Assembly (NCBI GenBank): GCA_037178975.1
Contig: JASJZH010000003.1
Coordinates: forward strand, 7,626,001-7,690,000
DNA from: Oscheius tipulae
Taxonomy: Eukaryota; Nematoda; Chromadorea; Rhabditida; Rhabditidae
Length of the DNA: 64,000 bases
Reading direction: 5' to 3'
In this document: in pieces, positions 1 to 13,060 of the stretch
How the letters are laid out: each line of letters opens with the position of its first letter
Position numbering within the stretch: position 1 is the first letter of the stretch
Program-made: the position numbers and the translations under genes
Notes under the pieces: model-generated
Database searches by the model: none
Seen by the model: the letters and a program-made list of their open reading frames with translations, nothing else
Told to the model about the DNA's origin: nothing

Positions 1-23
1 GAAGCTAGTTGTTAAAAAAAAAA

Positions 24-150
24 GCATTTTTCAAATGGGCCCGCCCAGAAATTTTCGCTGCGCAACAACTTTTCCTATTCAAACCATCGATAGGCAGCTA
101 AGAAAATGCGTGCTGTGTAATTCAAATTATGCTCTCTTTTTCTTGAACAG
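24..150 (+). repeat. Interspersed repeat B, copy 1
   Basis: This stretch of about 125 bp matches 15513-15640 inside an intron of the TMUB-like gene. Shared blocks include an A-rich start followed by GCATTT, a CGCTGCGCA block, and the end CAGTTCAAATTATG (AATTCAAATTATG here). Identity is moderate, so these are old copies. No ORF of note and no clear terminal repeats are visible within it. Confidence 0.6.
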
Positions 151-3100
151 ACTAGCGCATTCTGTATTGAAAATGGCGCTAAAACCACCCAAACAACATG
201 GCGTGTAGTGTCAAGCGGATCGGGGGTTCGAAGAGAATGTTTGCGAATGGGGAGAGCCTTCAAACATTTTTCGTAGCCTTGCTTGATCATTTGTCTCCTG
301 CTTTCATTTTGTAAACGAAAGAACCTGAAAAGAACTTGACTCTAGCTGCCGGTCAAGTACTGACTTGTTCACTGGTTGCAACTGCATGCAATTCTGTGAT
401 CAATAAATGCAAGAACCGTTATGTATCCCAAAGTTTCTGTGGGGTTTCTAGCGGAGTTTTTCGTGTGATTCAGTAGTTGGAGCCATTCTTCCTCAATGGT
501 CTACTGAACTCTTTCTACCAAACTGAACCTTTTCTACCAAACCAGTTGTTCTTATTTCCTGATAATCAGAAAACTGAACAATCGTAGGTCGAAAGCCCAG
601 CCCTGATTCCATCCTGCTCTTCCTCTGGAAGAAGAAAGACTAGCAGACTGCTCCCTCCAATTGGACTAATTTCGTGTGAGGCCCCACCCTCCCCATCTCT
701 TTTAGCGTGTGCGTGTATTTGGTAGTAGTGAATTCACACTTTCGGAGCCATGTCTCGACCCCCCGTCTCTCCTCGTCGTTATTGGATCCGCGCCAACTCT
801 TTGGCCGTCGTCGTGGCCAGCTTTGCATAACTGCGACTTCATTTTAAGAAGGAGGGCCGCTGTTTTGAACCTCCTCTTCCTACTACGACGATCCAATAAT
901 AGCGTTTTCTCTTGTTTTTCCTGGGCAGCCATGTGTTTAGGAGCTATGGAAGGATGAAATTGTCCCCCATGCTCGCTTGAAAGACTTCTTGGAGCCTCCC
1001 AACGGGGGAGGTGTAAACGTATAATCTTCGAGTTAGCCTCTGTCTTGGTAGTTTGGGGCAGACACACGTAAGAATTGGATTGCGGACTAAAGGAGGGATA
1101 GGAACTGGGAAGAAACGTTGACAGAATCCTTGTTTCATTCTTTCACACCTTCCCATATGCAAGAAAACGCTAGAAAGCTCTGAAAGTATGTCTTCCGTCT
1201 CTATTCGGCACATTGCCTTGAAATGCCAGATTTCTATGAGCTGCACTCTGATGATTGGATCTGCAGTGCAATTCGGAGAACAACGGTTAGACAATCATCA
1301 GTTTTTGAGCTAGAAAAAGAGCATTTACGGGCTTCGACTTTCTATTTTTGGCATTATCATTATCCTGAGTCCAGGATGGTAATATGTGTTCGTTCTCGAC
1401 ATTTTCATTCAGCCTAGTGAGGTCCCTTTTCGGCTTCTGATGGTAGTCGTTCTGCAGCTCGGCGTGGCTTGCTTGCCAAAAAGTCTGCCTCCAAGTTTTG
1501 ACTCTGTAACGTAGATCAACTCGAGCCCAGCAAACTTTGAATACATAGGTTTTCCTCGACAGTTTGTCCTGATTCCACAGTCTGTCTCTCTTGTAACAAG
1601 ACCTACATTTCTTGTAACTCATTTTGAAATTCTTGTAGTCGACTCGGCCCTGTCAGTGCTGGAAACAAATAGGGAACCCTTGTGCACAGCCCAAAAAACT
1701 TGAAACCACTTAGGGGGTCGCGTGAATGGCTACAAAAATAAGGAGCACCCTTTGGAGTAATAAAAGGGATCTTTTTTGATGGCAGGGATCCAGTTGACCC
1801 CCGAATACAATGTGTTCTATTTCCCCTCACATCTAGACTTTAAAATTGACTCGCACCCCCTGCAAACACCTCCATCTTCCTTATCGGCTCTCCCGCTGAT
1901 TCAGTCCGAATCCAGAGTTCACCCTAAGTGTGACGCTCGTCATCTTCTGCTTTGTTGCAGATTCTCATTCTGATTTCGTCGCGTGTATGGCGTGAATGAC
2001 GCGATTCTGTGCATAGCCAAGTCCTTGCTCTAAAGAAGGGACACAATCAGTCCTTTCAGGCCTGACATTCGTCCAAATTAGTCACTAGATATATGATCTT
2101 CCTCCTACGCTCTTCTCTTGAGCTCAATAGCCTGATAACTACCTACTATCTGCCTCTTAATTGGGGCCATTTTGAGCCGGGGGTAGAAATTAAAAACTGC
2201 TCCCTCCGCTCTCTCCATCTGGCCATTCATTTTGTGACAGAGGATCCCCCAGCCATTCCATTTGGTCCCCGAATAAATGGGCTCGGATCGAGAGAGGAGA
2301 ATGTGAAGCAGCGAATGTCAGGAAGGACACATGATATTTCGAATCGTTTAGGCGCGTGCCAGAGGCATGGAAATGGGCTAGGAGGAGGGGCGGAGCGGTG
2401 ACATCATCTGGTCTCTTTCCTCTCTTTCTCTCACTCTAACGGACCCATTCAGACCCGAAAATGAGCTACACTCTGAGCCGAATCACTCTCACTATCCCTT
2501 TTTCTCGTTCGGGGAACTAGGCGCCGAATCAATGCTTCCAGCAGAGACTGGAACTATAACGCTTGAATAGCACTGTTTTCCGCACAGTAACCCACAGTTT
2601 GTGAAGGTAATATAGAAGGCAAATAGAAATCACAACTTAGCAGCAGTATTCTAAAAGTCTTGTCCAATAGTTTCTTGCTCTTCCACTGCCTTGAATCCAC
2701 TTTGACTTTCATCTTGAACAGTCTCTTCCAATTTGTAGATGTTCTGCTAAAGATGCTCAAAGCCTCACGGAATTTTGCGAAATATGGTGGCTCCCAAGCA
2801 TAGTTTGACTCTGCTACAGTAACCTTGATAAGCATAACTTTCCCTGAGCTAGAATCATGGTCAGTTTGGTATTTACGAAAGCCAACGAATACTATCTCTA
2901 GTTGGAGTTCTACGGTAGTCTTTTCCTTGGCCTTTGCCAACACATCGAATAGTTATTTCGGTATTTGAAAACCCGTGGAATCCGTCTTAAAACTTGCTCC
3001 AAATCTGTTGCAAAACTGTCTACAAAAAAGTCCGATTTCATTTACTTGTCTCTCCGCTTGAAACAGTAGCGGAATAGTTAACCCGAGTGAACATGTTGCC

Positions 3101-3600
3101 TTTTGAACATAACTAAAAGCCGTGGAAAAATCTTACGCCGAGTTTTCAAATCAGCTATGTTTTCTTCCAGAAACTTGTTGATTCAACGTTTTTACAGATT
3201 TCATTGGCAGTTCGTGTAACAAAGTTTTCGGCCCTCTTTTTTTTAAGCAGAGTTACTATTGCTCGAGTTCTCTGTACGTTTCCCCAGTTTTCGACCATTT
3301 ATCACTGTCGGTTTCCGTCGACTCTTTCGATCAAAAACGATGACCACCAAGGATTCAATTTGAAGTCGATCCACCCCCAAAAAGAAGGCAATCTTTCATT
3401 CCTGCCCCTATTTTTTGACTCTCTCTAGCTGCCTCCCCTTTTTGAGAAATGGCTGTTCGATAAAGAGAGAGGAAGAGAGCGCATCTCTGCTCTTTGTTGG
3501 CCCATTTCGGCCTGGGTTTCCTCAGTGTTTTGACAGATCCTTCTCCAAGATGTTTCAGCCCTTATCTTCCATCTTTCTCTCGAAAAAGCAAGTTCAGTAG
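151..3600. other. Intergenic or intronic sequence, no supported gene
   Basis: I see no exon with recognisable homology. The longest open frame is 129 codons on the minus strand (2554-2943) and has no family resemblance. It lies in AT-rich sequence without convincing splice signals. This may be upstream sequence or a long 5' intron of the RhoGAP gene, whose N-terminal half is missing. Confidence 0.5.
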
Positions 3601-3774
3601 TCCCGAATGCAATCGGTTGATATCTCGTCCCCGACGTTCCCCAAAGGACGCTCGTCGTCGTTCAGCAGTGAGCATCCCACGACGCCCGGCGGCTCTTACA
3701 ACATAGCCTGCGGGCTGCGTCGTTTTCACAAAGGATCAGCCTTTTTGCCGGCCTTTGTGATGGAGGGGTGTCAT
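3601..3774 (+). CDS. Possible upstream exon of the GRAF-like gene
   Basis: This is a GC-rich open stretch with a Ser/Pro/Gly-rich sequence that ends at a good donor (CATG|GTAAGG). Its reading phase fits the first clear RhoGAP exon at 4213: one leftover G plus CC gives the Ala before Gln-Leu-Asp. In GRAF proteins the segment before RhoGAP is a low-complexity linker after the PH domain. The acceptor is weak, since an in-frame TAG overlaps the best candidate at 3598. It could equally be non-coding GC-rich DNA. Confidence 0.25.
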
Positions 3775-4212
3775 GGTAAGGGGACATTGAATGTGAGGCT
3801 GGGAATTCCCGCGTAATTTGGAAGCCTAATATAGCCAAGAAACAGCTGGAAGATCGTAGAAGATTTCCAATTAACTTGAATTTCAAAAAAAAAAAAAGCT
3901 TTGGTCTTTTGCAATAATGGGTCTGATCGGCTAACAAATATATTTAGGGACCTAAATGCGTCGGCAAAGGTCGCAAAATAGGGTCAGAAGGCTCTGTTGG
4001 AAAGTTATTCATGGCTACCTCCAACGAAACGGCACGCATAAAAACAATGTGACATAAGTTACCTGGAACTTAAGAACAACCATCCAAGTCACTCTACCGG
4101 AGTAGTACAGGTTGCTGATCGTGTTACCACTGTAAGAATGATCGTATCTGGGGGTATTCACGCAAAATTAAACCAAAAATACCACTTTAAACAGTCTAAT
4201 ATCCATGTTTTC

Positions 4213-7200
4213 AGCCCAACTAGACGAAACCGGCTTCGACTTTGTCACATCGTGCATCAGTGTTTTGGAAGAACGAGGTATCCGCGAGCAGGGCCTCTAC
4301 CGAAACTGCGGCGTGACGTCAAAAGTCCAGAAGCTAATGCAACTTGGTCTAGACAAGAGGAAAGGCAGCGGCGAAAAGTTGAACGTTGGCGACGAGCAGG
4401 AATGGGAGACGAAGACGATCAGTAGCGCCGTCAAGACCTTTTTGAGGTAAGTTATACCATTTTGGTGTAAATAAAGAAAAAAATTAAGGAATCTGCCGGA
4501 GCCGCTGATGACTTTTGACCTGCATAGCCTATTCATCAACGCGGCCAAGATGGATGATGGGAGGACGCGGGTGGATCACATTCACCACTACGTCTATCAG
4601 CTCCCAACAGAACACAAGAGAATGCTCGAGATCATTATCTGCCATCTGAAGAAGTGAGTTTTTTTTCATTCTGGGACTCAAAAGATACGATAAGCTCAGT
4701 GCAGGCTCTAGTTTACTTGTTTATAATCCCAATCTTATTCTCATTCGAAACCGATCTACCACCGTTTTCGGGGATAATAGGCCAAGGAAAAACTACAGAA
4801 ATAATTTACAATGTTGTAGCTTCAATGCGAACCTTATGTGCTCGTTTTGTACCGGATTCCGCTGTTTTCCTTGCTGGGTAGCTCTGAGTTGCTTTTGAAG
4901 ATATTTATCTCAAAACGAAAGTATTTCTCTGAATTTCTTTTTCTTAACTCTCGATTTTCAGAGTCGCTGACCACTGCAACGAAAACCTAATGACTGTTGG
5001 CAATCTCGGCGTCTGTTTCGGCCCGACTCTCCTCCGGCCTAAAGAAGAAACGATGGCCGCCATAATGGACATCAAATTCTGCAATGTGGTGGTCGAGGTC
5101 CTGATCGCCAATTATGAGCAGGTAATCTATCAATTTGGAGGTGTTGTAACAATATCAAATTCAGATTTTCAACACGCAGCCACCGGCCTCTCTGACCCAA
5201 CCGTGTCCACCGAAGCCGGACCACAACAGAGCAGTAGTTCACAATGAACACGGAGCTCATCTTCAGTCCACGACGTGAGTTATACAAAGTTTCACGACTC
5301 CACATACTGCTACGATACTTGTTTTGGGCGTAAGCACGATGCTTAAAAACTGATATTTTATGTGAGAGATCTGCATAGTTTTGAGCTTTATAGCTCTTAC
5401 AAAAAGTTTCATATTGAACAAACCGTTCCAAGCTTCGGTGATCTGAAAGGCGCTCATTTTGGATAGTTTGCTACTATGCTGAACTGTATGCCACTAACCT
5501 TATCCAGATACTCTTGTCCGTCTACTCGTCTCCTATCTTTTCTCAAAAATGTGCCAGGAATTATGGAGAACAGCGCATGATATCCTTATTATAAATAATC
5601 ACCGAAGTTCCAGAAACTATTGACTCTAATTTGGTAACCGTCCTAACATTATCCTCGTTCTTCTAAACCGTCTTTACGCGCTAAACTTCGGCGAGAAGCC
5701 CTCTAAATTGTAAGCTTAGGTTGTCATAACAAGCTGGCGTAAATCTGCAAAAGAAATGCGCAAGCCTCTTGTTATATCCTGATCACGGGATCTGTGGCAG
5801 AGAAGACAATGTAAATTATGTAGCCTTGTAATAACATCACAAAGTGAGTAGAAAAGGAGCACAGCTCGGGAGAGCCCGAAAGTAGAACCAACTGAACCAG
5901 AGGAGAAGAGCCAGAAGTGGTTTGAATGTATCGTGGCGGGAGTCTACAGTAAGAAACAGTGCGCTTTTAAATGAGAGAATAACGATACAACACCTCTGAT
6001 TTTCCAGATATCGAGCACATATCCGCCCAGTAGTAGCTGAAAAGGACAACGGTCAGCTGCGGAATAGTCCGAATCCGACGACCGCATCGCTGACCGTGAA
6101 TGTGAAACCGAAGCCTCTGATGACAAGTTCTCCCGCCATCCGGGCCCGGAATCCGAACCAGCCTACCGTGACCACGGCGGCAGCGGCCACAGCTCACATC
6201 TACGATGCTGTTCCTCTTGACAGTGACTATTTTTTAATTTTCGTAACACAAAAAGTTAAATTTAGGCATCGCGGCTGGAGCGTCGAAGAAGCTCGTCCAA
6301 TTACACGGCTCGCCCAGTACGTCGGCAGGCGGCGGAGAGCCCAAAACACCGACTACACCTCCAAGACAGGCACCCAGGGTCCGGGATGATAGTTCCGAAT
6401 CGCTGAATTCGATGCAGAGTCGCGACTCGGACAGCCCGAAGCCCACGATGCCTGAACCTAAACGTGAGCTGATTACTTGTTTGAGGGGGAAAGGAGGCGT
6501 TGTAAAAAGTATGGTGCCAGCAAGGTTAGAGCGTAAGAATTTCTGATAGAGACACCATTACGAGACCCAGAAACTTTAGGTGGTCTCATTTTTGAGCTCT
6601 ATTCAGAGGCTAGGAATGGTAACTGTTCGAGATGCAGGCCATCAAGTTTTGTAAACGCAAAATAGTGACCAATTTGAAGACAAGAATGGTGAAGATACCC
6701 AATAATATGATATCCTATAGTTATCCCTTTACAGTTTAGTAGCAGAAGGCTGGCCGTGCTAGTGACCCTCAAAGTAGTCAAAAATACTTTTCAAGTCTAA
6801 AGTGTTTCCATACAGACCTCGTAAAAGAAGCCTGTAAACTACTTGATTGTTCAATTCCGAAACGTTTTGTAATTGTTATACTATTCTGATACATATGAAT
6901 CATGTCGAATTGTCGATTCGAGTTGAATCACGCCGCATTCGTTCTGTAGGATGCACACAATAGGCAGAAACACCTAAGAAAAAAAAAACTCTAACCTTGC
7001 CAGGAGTCTAAATCCCCTTTGATCTAACTTATCACCCTCTATAAGCCTCAACCATTGACTTTTTCAGCTGCAGTAATCCGTACTACAGTAGCCTCTAAAA
7101 TTGACATCTCTTACATCCATTTTCCCCCCATCTTTTCCACTAAAACCCCATTCATTTTCAGCCAAGATGAGCACCTCCTACGCGGCGCCCTACAACCCAT

Positions 7201-8403
7201 TAGCATGTGATAAGTGAGTTTTGGTTATACTAACATTTTCCTAATGGGAATCCATATTAGCATCGAGAGCAAGTTGTATAAACGAAACAGCGGGGCCAAC
7301 TTACTGTTCGGGTTGATTGAGTAAGTATATCTGCAGGCTTCATGTCCACTTAAATAATTGTCATTTTCCCTCTTATTTGTCGTGAAATGCGTCAATTCTT
7401 GGTGTCGTTAATGTGGCCTGAAGCATGCTTAATGTGACTGTGTCCTCCTCTACCTCCCTATCTTTTTCAGCATCCAACGAGTCCAGAGCGTCAACGTAGC
7501 GGAAAATCTGAACCAGCCTGCACGATCTGTCCCTATGTATTCGTCTTTCATGAACCCGGTCAATAACCTGCAACCGAGGCAAGTTTCTCGCACGATAGCT
7601 CTATCTCTATCCCTGATATCGTGTATCTTCTCCTCTATAGCTATCTCTCTATGGCTTGATATACCCTTTGGCATGAGGTAGATTTGATAGAAAGATTCGC
7701 TGGTTTAGTAGTTTAAAAAGGGAGGAAATTGGAAGCAAAACTGACCGGGCCGTGACAGAAAAGTAACTTTAAGCTTTTGGATTTTTAAAAAGCTCTCACG
7801 CTTCCTATAAGCAGTTGTAGAATGTCATGAAGCCTCCGACAGCATCTGGCAGCGTATTGTCCAAAAGAAATGAATATTATTGCGAAAATAAATAAACAAA
7901 ACTTCTGGACAGCATAATTGGCTCTTTTCTGCTTCGTCGACTCGGACAAACAAATAATCAGGGTTCATCACAGATTACAACGCGCTTTATATAGTAGAGA
8001 TGGGGCCATACATTATTCGATCGCATTCTTTTGGACCGTTCTCGGAGGAAAAGAAATCGTCAAAAACTCATACAAAACGCTAGGGAAAGTGGGGGTCGTA
8101 CAGTAGTTTTCAGGCGAATAATGAGTTATTTTGAGACGAATGTCATCACAAAGAGCCAAGTTTCTTTAATCGACCTTCTCTTTTCAGTCGTCGGGTGAAG
8201 ACGCTCTACGCCTGCACCCCGGACCACGAGTCGGAGCTCTGTTTCCAGCCAGGAGTCATCATAACCAATGGTATTATCTTTCACGTCTTTTTTAATTTCA
8301 AAAACTTCCAGTTTACGAATCGAAAGAAGACGGCTGGCTCGTGGGAACGCTGAACGGGAAGACCGGTCTGATTCCGTCAAATTATGTCGAACCTTTGCCT
8401 TAA
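4213..8403 (+). CDS. GRAF-type RhoGAP with C-terminal SH3 (5' part missing)
   Basis: This is a GTPase-activating protein for Rho-family GTPases; GRAF/oligophrenin proteins act at membranes and the actin cytoskeleton. Exons I can join: 4213-4446, 4489-4653, 4962-5121, 5165-5274, 6008-6222, 6266-6463, 7162-7213, 7261-7320, 7471-7578, 8188-8270 and 8312-8403. The first three give a RhoGAP domain: AQLDETGF, the arginine finger in GLYRNCGV, NLMTVGNLGVCFGPTLLRP and AAIMDIKF, all very close to vertebrate ARHGAP26/10/42. A Pro/Ser-rich linker follows. The last two exons form an SH3 domain (ALYDY-like TLYACTPDHESEL, then DGWLVG and GLIPSNYVEPLP) ending at the stop codon. The BAR and PH domains of the family are not visible in the window. 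Intron 1 is only 42 nt with an ATTAAG acceptor, and the intron after 7578 has a GC donor (AG|GCAAGT). Confidence 0.9.
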
Positions 8404-8700
8404 AAATGTTTCTCGAATCTCCTACTTTGTTCTTTCTCCCTTACATTTTTAACAAGAAAAAAAAACTACCTTTTTCCTGCCGGAATCTTGTCACTTATAC
8501 CACTCCCGGCCTCTTTCTCTCACCCCAATCTTTCTCTTTTCAATAGTCCGGGTATCTGAAGCTTAGCCAAAAAATGTTTCTCTTGCCGGTTTTCCCCCAG
8601 TCAATTTGCTCCCTCTTTACCCTCCTTGTCGAAAAAGATTAGAGCTAATTTTTTTTGCACAGTAAATCTTAAAAATATGTAACAATTTCCAACAAAAAAA
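8404..8700. other. Convergent 3' intergenic gap
   Basis: These 297 bp lie between the stop codons of the RhoGAP gene and the OXY-4-like gene, which converge. The sequence is T-rich with no open frame or repeat that I recognise. It presumably holds both 3' UTRs. Confidence 0.6.
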
Positions 8701-11626
8701 CTACCAGGCCAACTGCTGGCGGACATTGGTATCGACGGCGTGGTAGTCGGTGAAGATTAGGCCCCGCCAGTCGGGATTGAGGGCTGCCCATTCCGCGGTT
8801 ACTCGTTGCAGTTCGGACTCGTCGTTGTAGGCCAGAGAGGAGTAGAGCTGCTCGACGGACTTGAGCGTCGAGTCGCGTTCTTCAGTAGTCTCGCCGCGGA
8901 CCTGGCCTCCGCCGTTGCCACAGCCTGAAAGTTGAAATTTAGTGAAAAGAAAACCATGAACAGGTGTCGGCAAGGGAGTTGGGGTTTGAACCGGAGCTGT
9001 AACGTCATAAACAGTTATGCAAGGCTAGAGTGAAAAAGATGGTATGCAACTAAGTGTAGTTGTTATCCATTCCATTAAAGAAAGGTTCAATAAAAAAGTA
9101 TTAAAAAGTCTTGAAGCAGTAGGAGTTCCATCGCTTTTTTTAAGCACAAGAAAGGAGAACCGACCTCCCGGACAGGCCATGACTTCCACATAGTCGTAGG
9201 TGGCCTTTCTCGTCTTTAGTTTCCTAACGAGATTCTGGATATTCCGAAAACCGTAGATTCGTGCCACTCGTAGCTGGACCTGGTCCACTGGACCGATTTC
9301 TGTCACCACAAGATTCTTGGCCAGCTGGCTTGTTCTCGTCTCGAGTGAATTGGCCAAGGCGAGTTTTTCAGCAATGAAATCCGCATAGCCGCCGGAGGAG
9401 GTGGTGCCCGGGTTGCCGATGAGCTGGCCACGACCGAAATTCCCGAGCCAGCCGGCTGGAAGGGCTTCCGGGTTGAGTTGTAGGACTGATGATGCTTCGA
9501 GGGCTGCTTCTAACTCGCCTGAAAGATGTCCCATTAGTCAAGAACGGGGGAAAAATTGCCCAGTTAGTAACAAAATTTTCTGAACTTTTTTTTTAAAACA
9601 CCGAAGCCAATTTGTTTTCGACGCTCAAACTAATTAACTGCTGTTGCCAATTCAAAACATGCACCTAACAAAAGTGTTTCATAATAGAACTGTTACTTGC
9701 AAATGTTTTTACAACAAACTCTGCAACTTGCTATTACGAGGGATTTGCTTTACTGGGGGACATAGGAAATGTCATTTGTGTAGTATAATGTACCCATTCT
9801 CTGACCATTCCGTCACTAAGAATTCTTTTTTAGATCCTATCTTACCGCTCAGACAAACAACTGTTCTATAGTCTGTTCATAAATTTTCCGCGGAAAAATG
9901 TTTCCAGAAGGGCGCGCGGCAATTTCAAATTTCGTAAAGGTAGATTTCCAATCCGAACTCCGTCCCAGCTCCCTAGTATTCAAAAGAGCCACGGTGTAGA
10001 GAAACAGCTGTCAGACCCATGAAAATACCAAAAGCTTCTCGAATGGCTAAACTGGTCTAAGAACTTCTACACTAATCCTGAGACTTGTTTTGATTGTTGG
10101 ACGGTATAACAGCTTAGTTTTCGGTAAATGACAAGACATTCACTCCAGGCTACAAAGAATGGATAGTACAGGTGCTTTCCCCCCTTGCTATCTATACATT
10201 TCGAAGATTCGAACGTTGTAACAGTTCCATACCTGAACTGACGACACAATCCGTCTCCCTGTAAGACGTCCCTGGCACGAGGAAGTCTTCACGCGACGCC
10301 TCCAGTTTCTTATCAAAACACGGCATTACGGTAGCGTGAAAAATCGAGCAGGCTGAGAGATTATTCACCTTGGCGAGGTAGTCCTTCACCAGGGCTCCGT
10401 GGATGGCCTGTGGGGATCTAAATTTTTATGTAATTACTTAAAATTAATAAGAAAATCGTGCCTGACTCGACTGATAAGTGGCGGGAGGAGTTTCCCATGC
10501 GTTTTTTCGGCATAACACACAAATCCGGGGCAGGCCGAGGCCAGGAGGGGTCGTCTATTGGAGCTGGTCACAAATTCGTCGTAGGAGTAGATAAGGGACA
10601 GGTAACGGCCGAAAGAGGAGTCCACGACGTAGGTCACTCCTGAATTATGTTTGTATCCCAAAAATGGCGGGAAAATTAAACCTTTGGATATAAAAAAGGC
10701 AGAAATGAGCTGTGCCGCTGCCGAGGGACTGAGACCACGTTTGGCGGCTATGGAGACGACCGACTGGGGAGAGACGGTGACCACGGACAGGGATTTGTTG
10801 GCTATGCCTTCAAGGAGTCTGAAATGGAGATATTAGTTAGGTTTAGTTCCGAGCAACTTTAGTACGTAAACCCTAGTGTTCAGAGCCGTTTTCTGTTTAA
10901 TAACTTATCAAACTTTTGGAACAAACTAACCCCTTAAATAGTTAGCTTTGTTTGACAACTATTCACAGGCAGTTGCTCAGTCTACGGTCAGCTTTTTATA
11001 ACCTAGCCAATCTAATTTGTGTTCTGCAAAGTTGTAGATCTTGAAATTCTTAACTTTGCAGAACCACGCAAAGTAAAGAAAAAAAAATGGCAGTGTTACG
11101 CCAAAAAGTGCAATTTCAGGGCGCTAAACTCGACCCAACGCGCACATCTCTCTAATACTTAAGCCCAATGGTGTTCGTCCGTCCGTGCGTCATCACGAAG
11201 CAAAAGTTGGCAAATCATGGCATGTCAAGGGTTTTGTTGACAAGTCCGCTCTGGGGAAAACTGAAGACTGAAACTTACTTGTCCAGTGACTGCTCTTGAA
11301 CCAGTACCGTCTCCGCGCTCGTGATGCATCCATTGCATGCCAGACAGTCGTTGAGCGAGATTTTGATGGCATTCTGAACTTTCTTTCTACTACTTTGTAT
11401 GAAAAACTAGCCCAACCTTGTCAGCTTTGACCGTCGGAATGACTTCCTTCCTCCTCAGCACGACCTCCGTCTGTACTGGTGTTTTCACTGTATTCTCTTC
11501 AAGAGGAATGATGCAATTCTTAATTTTTCCTATTTTTTTGGTCAAGAAATGGATACAAACCAGATTTGGCGCGATGAAATCGCTGATATTCGAAATTCGA
11601 ACGACTCCGCTGAAGCCCTCGTCCAT
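8701..11626 (-). CDS. oxy-4: Nar1/CIAO3 (NARFL) cytosolic Fe-S assembly factor
   Basis: This is an iron-only-hydrogenase-like protein of the cytosolic iron-sulfur assembly (CIA) pathway; the C. elegans member is OXY-4. Minus-strand exons: 11561-11626, 11417-11518, 11279-11373, 10682-10818, 10462-10639, 10233-10417, 9165-9518 and 8701-8924. They sum to 1341 nt, 446 residues, the normal family length. The start [20 protein letters not shown] matches the family N-terminus. N-terminal cluster cysteines are in NCIIP and CLACNGC. C-terminal cluster cysteines are in [27 protein letters not shown] and [12 protein letters not shown]. The protein ends in Trp, as is usual in this family. The donor after 10462 is GC (AG|GCACGA), required to keep [10 protein letters not shown] in frame. 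The first intron ends in ATTAAG. The gene converges with the RhoGAP gene. Confidence 0.95.
11021..11064. repeat. Short hairpin repeat D, copy 1
   Basis: GTTCTGCAAAGTTGTAG is followed after a few bases by its imperfect reverse complement, ending AACTTTGCAGAAC. It lies in an intron of the OXY-4-like gene. Related hairpins occur at 36783-36828, 56752-56803 and 60432-60478. Confidence 0.65.
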
Positions 11627-11781
11627 TTCTTGGTCTAAAATCGGATTTTATGACCATTTTTTAAAACAATTTTTCCAAAAAAAGAGCACGTAGGACATCG
11701 TAGCATGCAAATTAACACATTTTGTACATTAAATCTTTATCACAGGTATGAGACAGACATTAAATTTTCTCGTAGTTCATA

Positions 11782-12852
11782 TTATACAGTTTCGACGAAG
11801 AGCTGGGATGATAATTCGAGCAAATACCTGAAGTTTCACAATAAAATTTTCCCATAAAAACAGTCAAACCTCGACTTGAGCTCGGTCCCGATAGCATAGA
11901 ATGGATTCGAGATGGCTGAACAGTAAGCGGAGTGGAGTTTCTTGAAAAATGCACGGAGATCCTGGTCTCTGAGGGTCAGCTGGCTTATTTCTACGACCAA
12001 GATCATTAGAACGCCTGTGTTTGTCGCGTAGCCAAAGGACTGAAAAAAATTCTATAAAAAGACAAAAAAGTAGATAAACCTTGAATTTCTGATCGCTGTA
12101 GAGCTGGCCCAGGAACATCTCATTGGTTGTGGGCAGTTTGTCGTCGACTATGTCTAGACAGCAGTGGAGAAACAATTCCACATCGTAGGAGAAACGCTGG
12201 AAGTTGTTGTTGATCGCGGAGAAGAGCCGGGTGCTCTGAAATTGGACAATTTGCTTTGAAAAATACGTTAAAGGTCCTTTTGTCATCACTACTAGGCTCC
12301 GAGCCATCAATTACTGGATACTTTACTTTATTCAAACCCTGTGTCTGGCTAAAAGGCTTGCCGAAATGGAATGAGTCGCTATCCCGGCTGTTTGTCAATA
12401 AAATTGGAGAGAACCAGGTTCAACCCCTGGTTTGTCAGCAAGGCAACGTATTCCACACCAATTAGGGAACAATCGTCAATGGAATGACTGCTAAAAAGCC
12501 AGAAGTATTAGGGAAACAGCAAAAGGATCAATCTTGGCCAAGACATTGAACGATCCATCTGTTCTTTCATTTTTAGACCTTTTTTCTCGCCTATTTTGAT
12601 CGTAAACAGTTTTTGGGACGTCTCCCGGTGTCATAGTTGTCTATTTGATTTATTTTCTATTGTTTAGCATGACTGTAAAGACTAAGAAAGCTATGATGAA
12701 TTACTGTTAGTTCTCTTTACTATGTTTGGTTGTAAACTTTTGAAAACTAAGAATTTTTGGCCATTATTTCGGATGACCATGTCCTACAGTCATCTTGGCA
12801 TAAGAATACTTACGTCTCTTCCGAAAATCGCCACTGCAACTGCTCCATTCAT
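11782..12852 (-). CDS. TRAPP complex subunit 2-like (TRAPPC2L)
   Basis: This is a small longin-fold subunit of the TRAPP tethering complexes, which act in ER-Golgi and Golgi traffic. Clear exons on the minus strand: 12814-12852 (MNGAVAVAIFGRD), 12080-12235, 11870-12039 and 11782-11827. The exons at 12080 and 11870 carry the family signatures LDIVDDKL, MFLGQLYSDQKFK, SFGYATNTGV, LRDQDLRAFFKKLHSAY and NPFYAIGTELKSR, matching human TRAPPC2L in order and spacing. A further exon ending at 12415 (VALLTNQGLNL before a GTTCTC donor) fits the expected position. Its upstream edge, near 12467, is uncertain because no AG acceptor in the right phase is obvious, so a tiny extra exon may exist. The gene is head-to-head with SAP18. 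Confidence 0.88.
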
Positions 12853-13060
12853 GGTGCTCGTGGACGAGAAGAGGAAATTTAGAGATAAGGAAATTCAACT
12901 TTCGCGGGTTTATAGAAATTTCGGCGGGTCCCGTCACGAATTCCACATGAGCGCGCGGAAAGCGACGTCGTCCAAACGTGTGAGACGGTTGCTTTTTCGT
13001 CTCTTTTTCCCCTTTTCTTTCTAATGTTTTCGTGTTTACTTTTTAACCAGTCGGTTTCAG
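12853..13060. promoter_or_regulatory. Bidirectional promoter between TRAPPC2L and SAP18
   Basis: These 208 bp separate the start codons of two divergent housekeeping genes. The segment ends TCGGTTTCAG directly before the SAP18 ATG, which looks like a spliced-leader acceptor. No TATA box is evident. The shared-promoter role is inferred from position. Confidence 0.5.

Noticed and set aside
2554-2943. 129-codon minus-strand open frame
   Set aside because: AT-rich, no family resemblance and no splice or start context.
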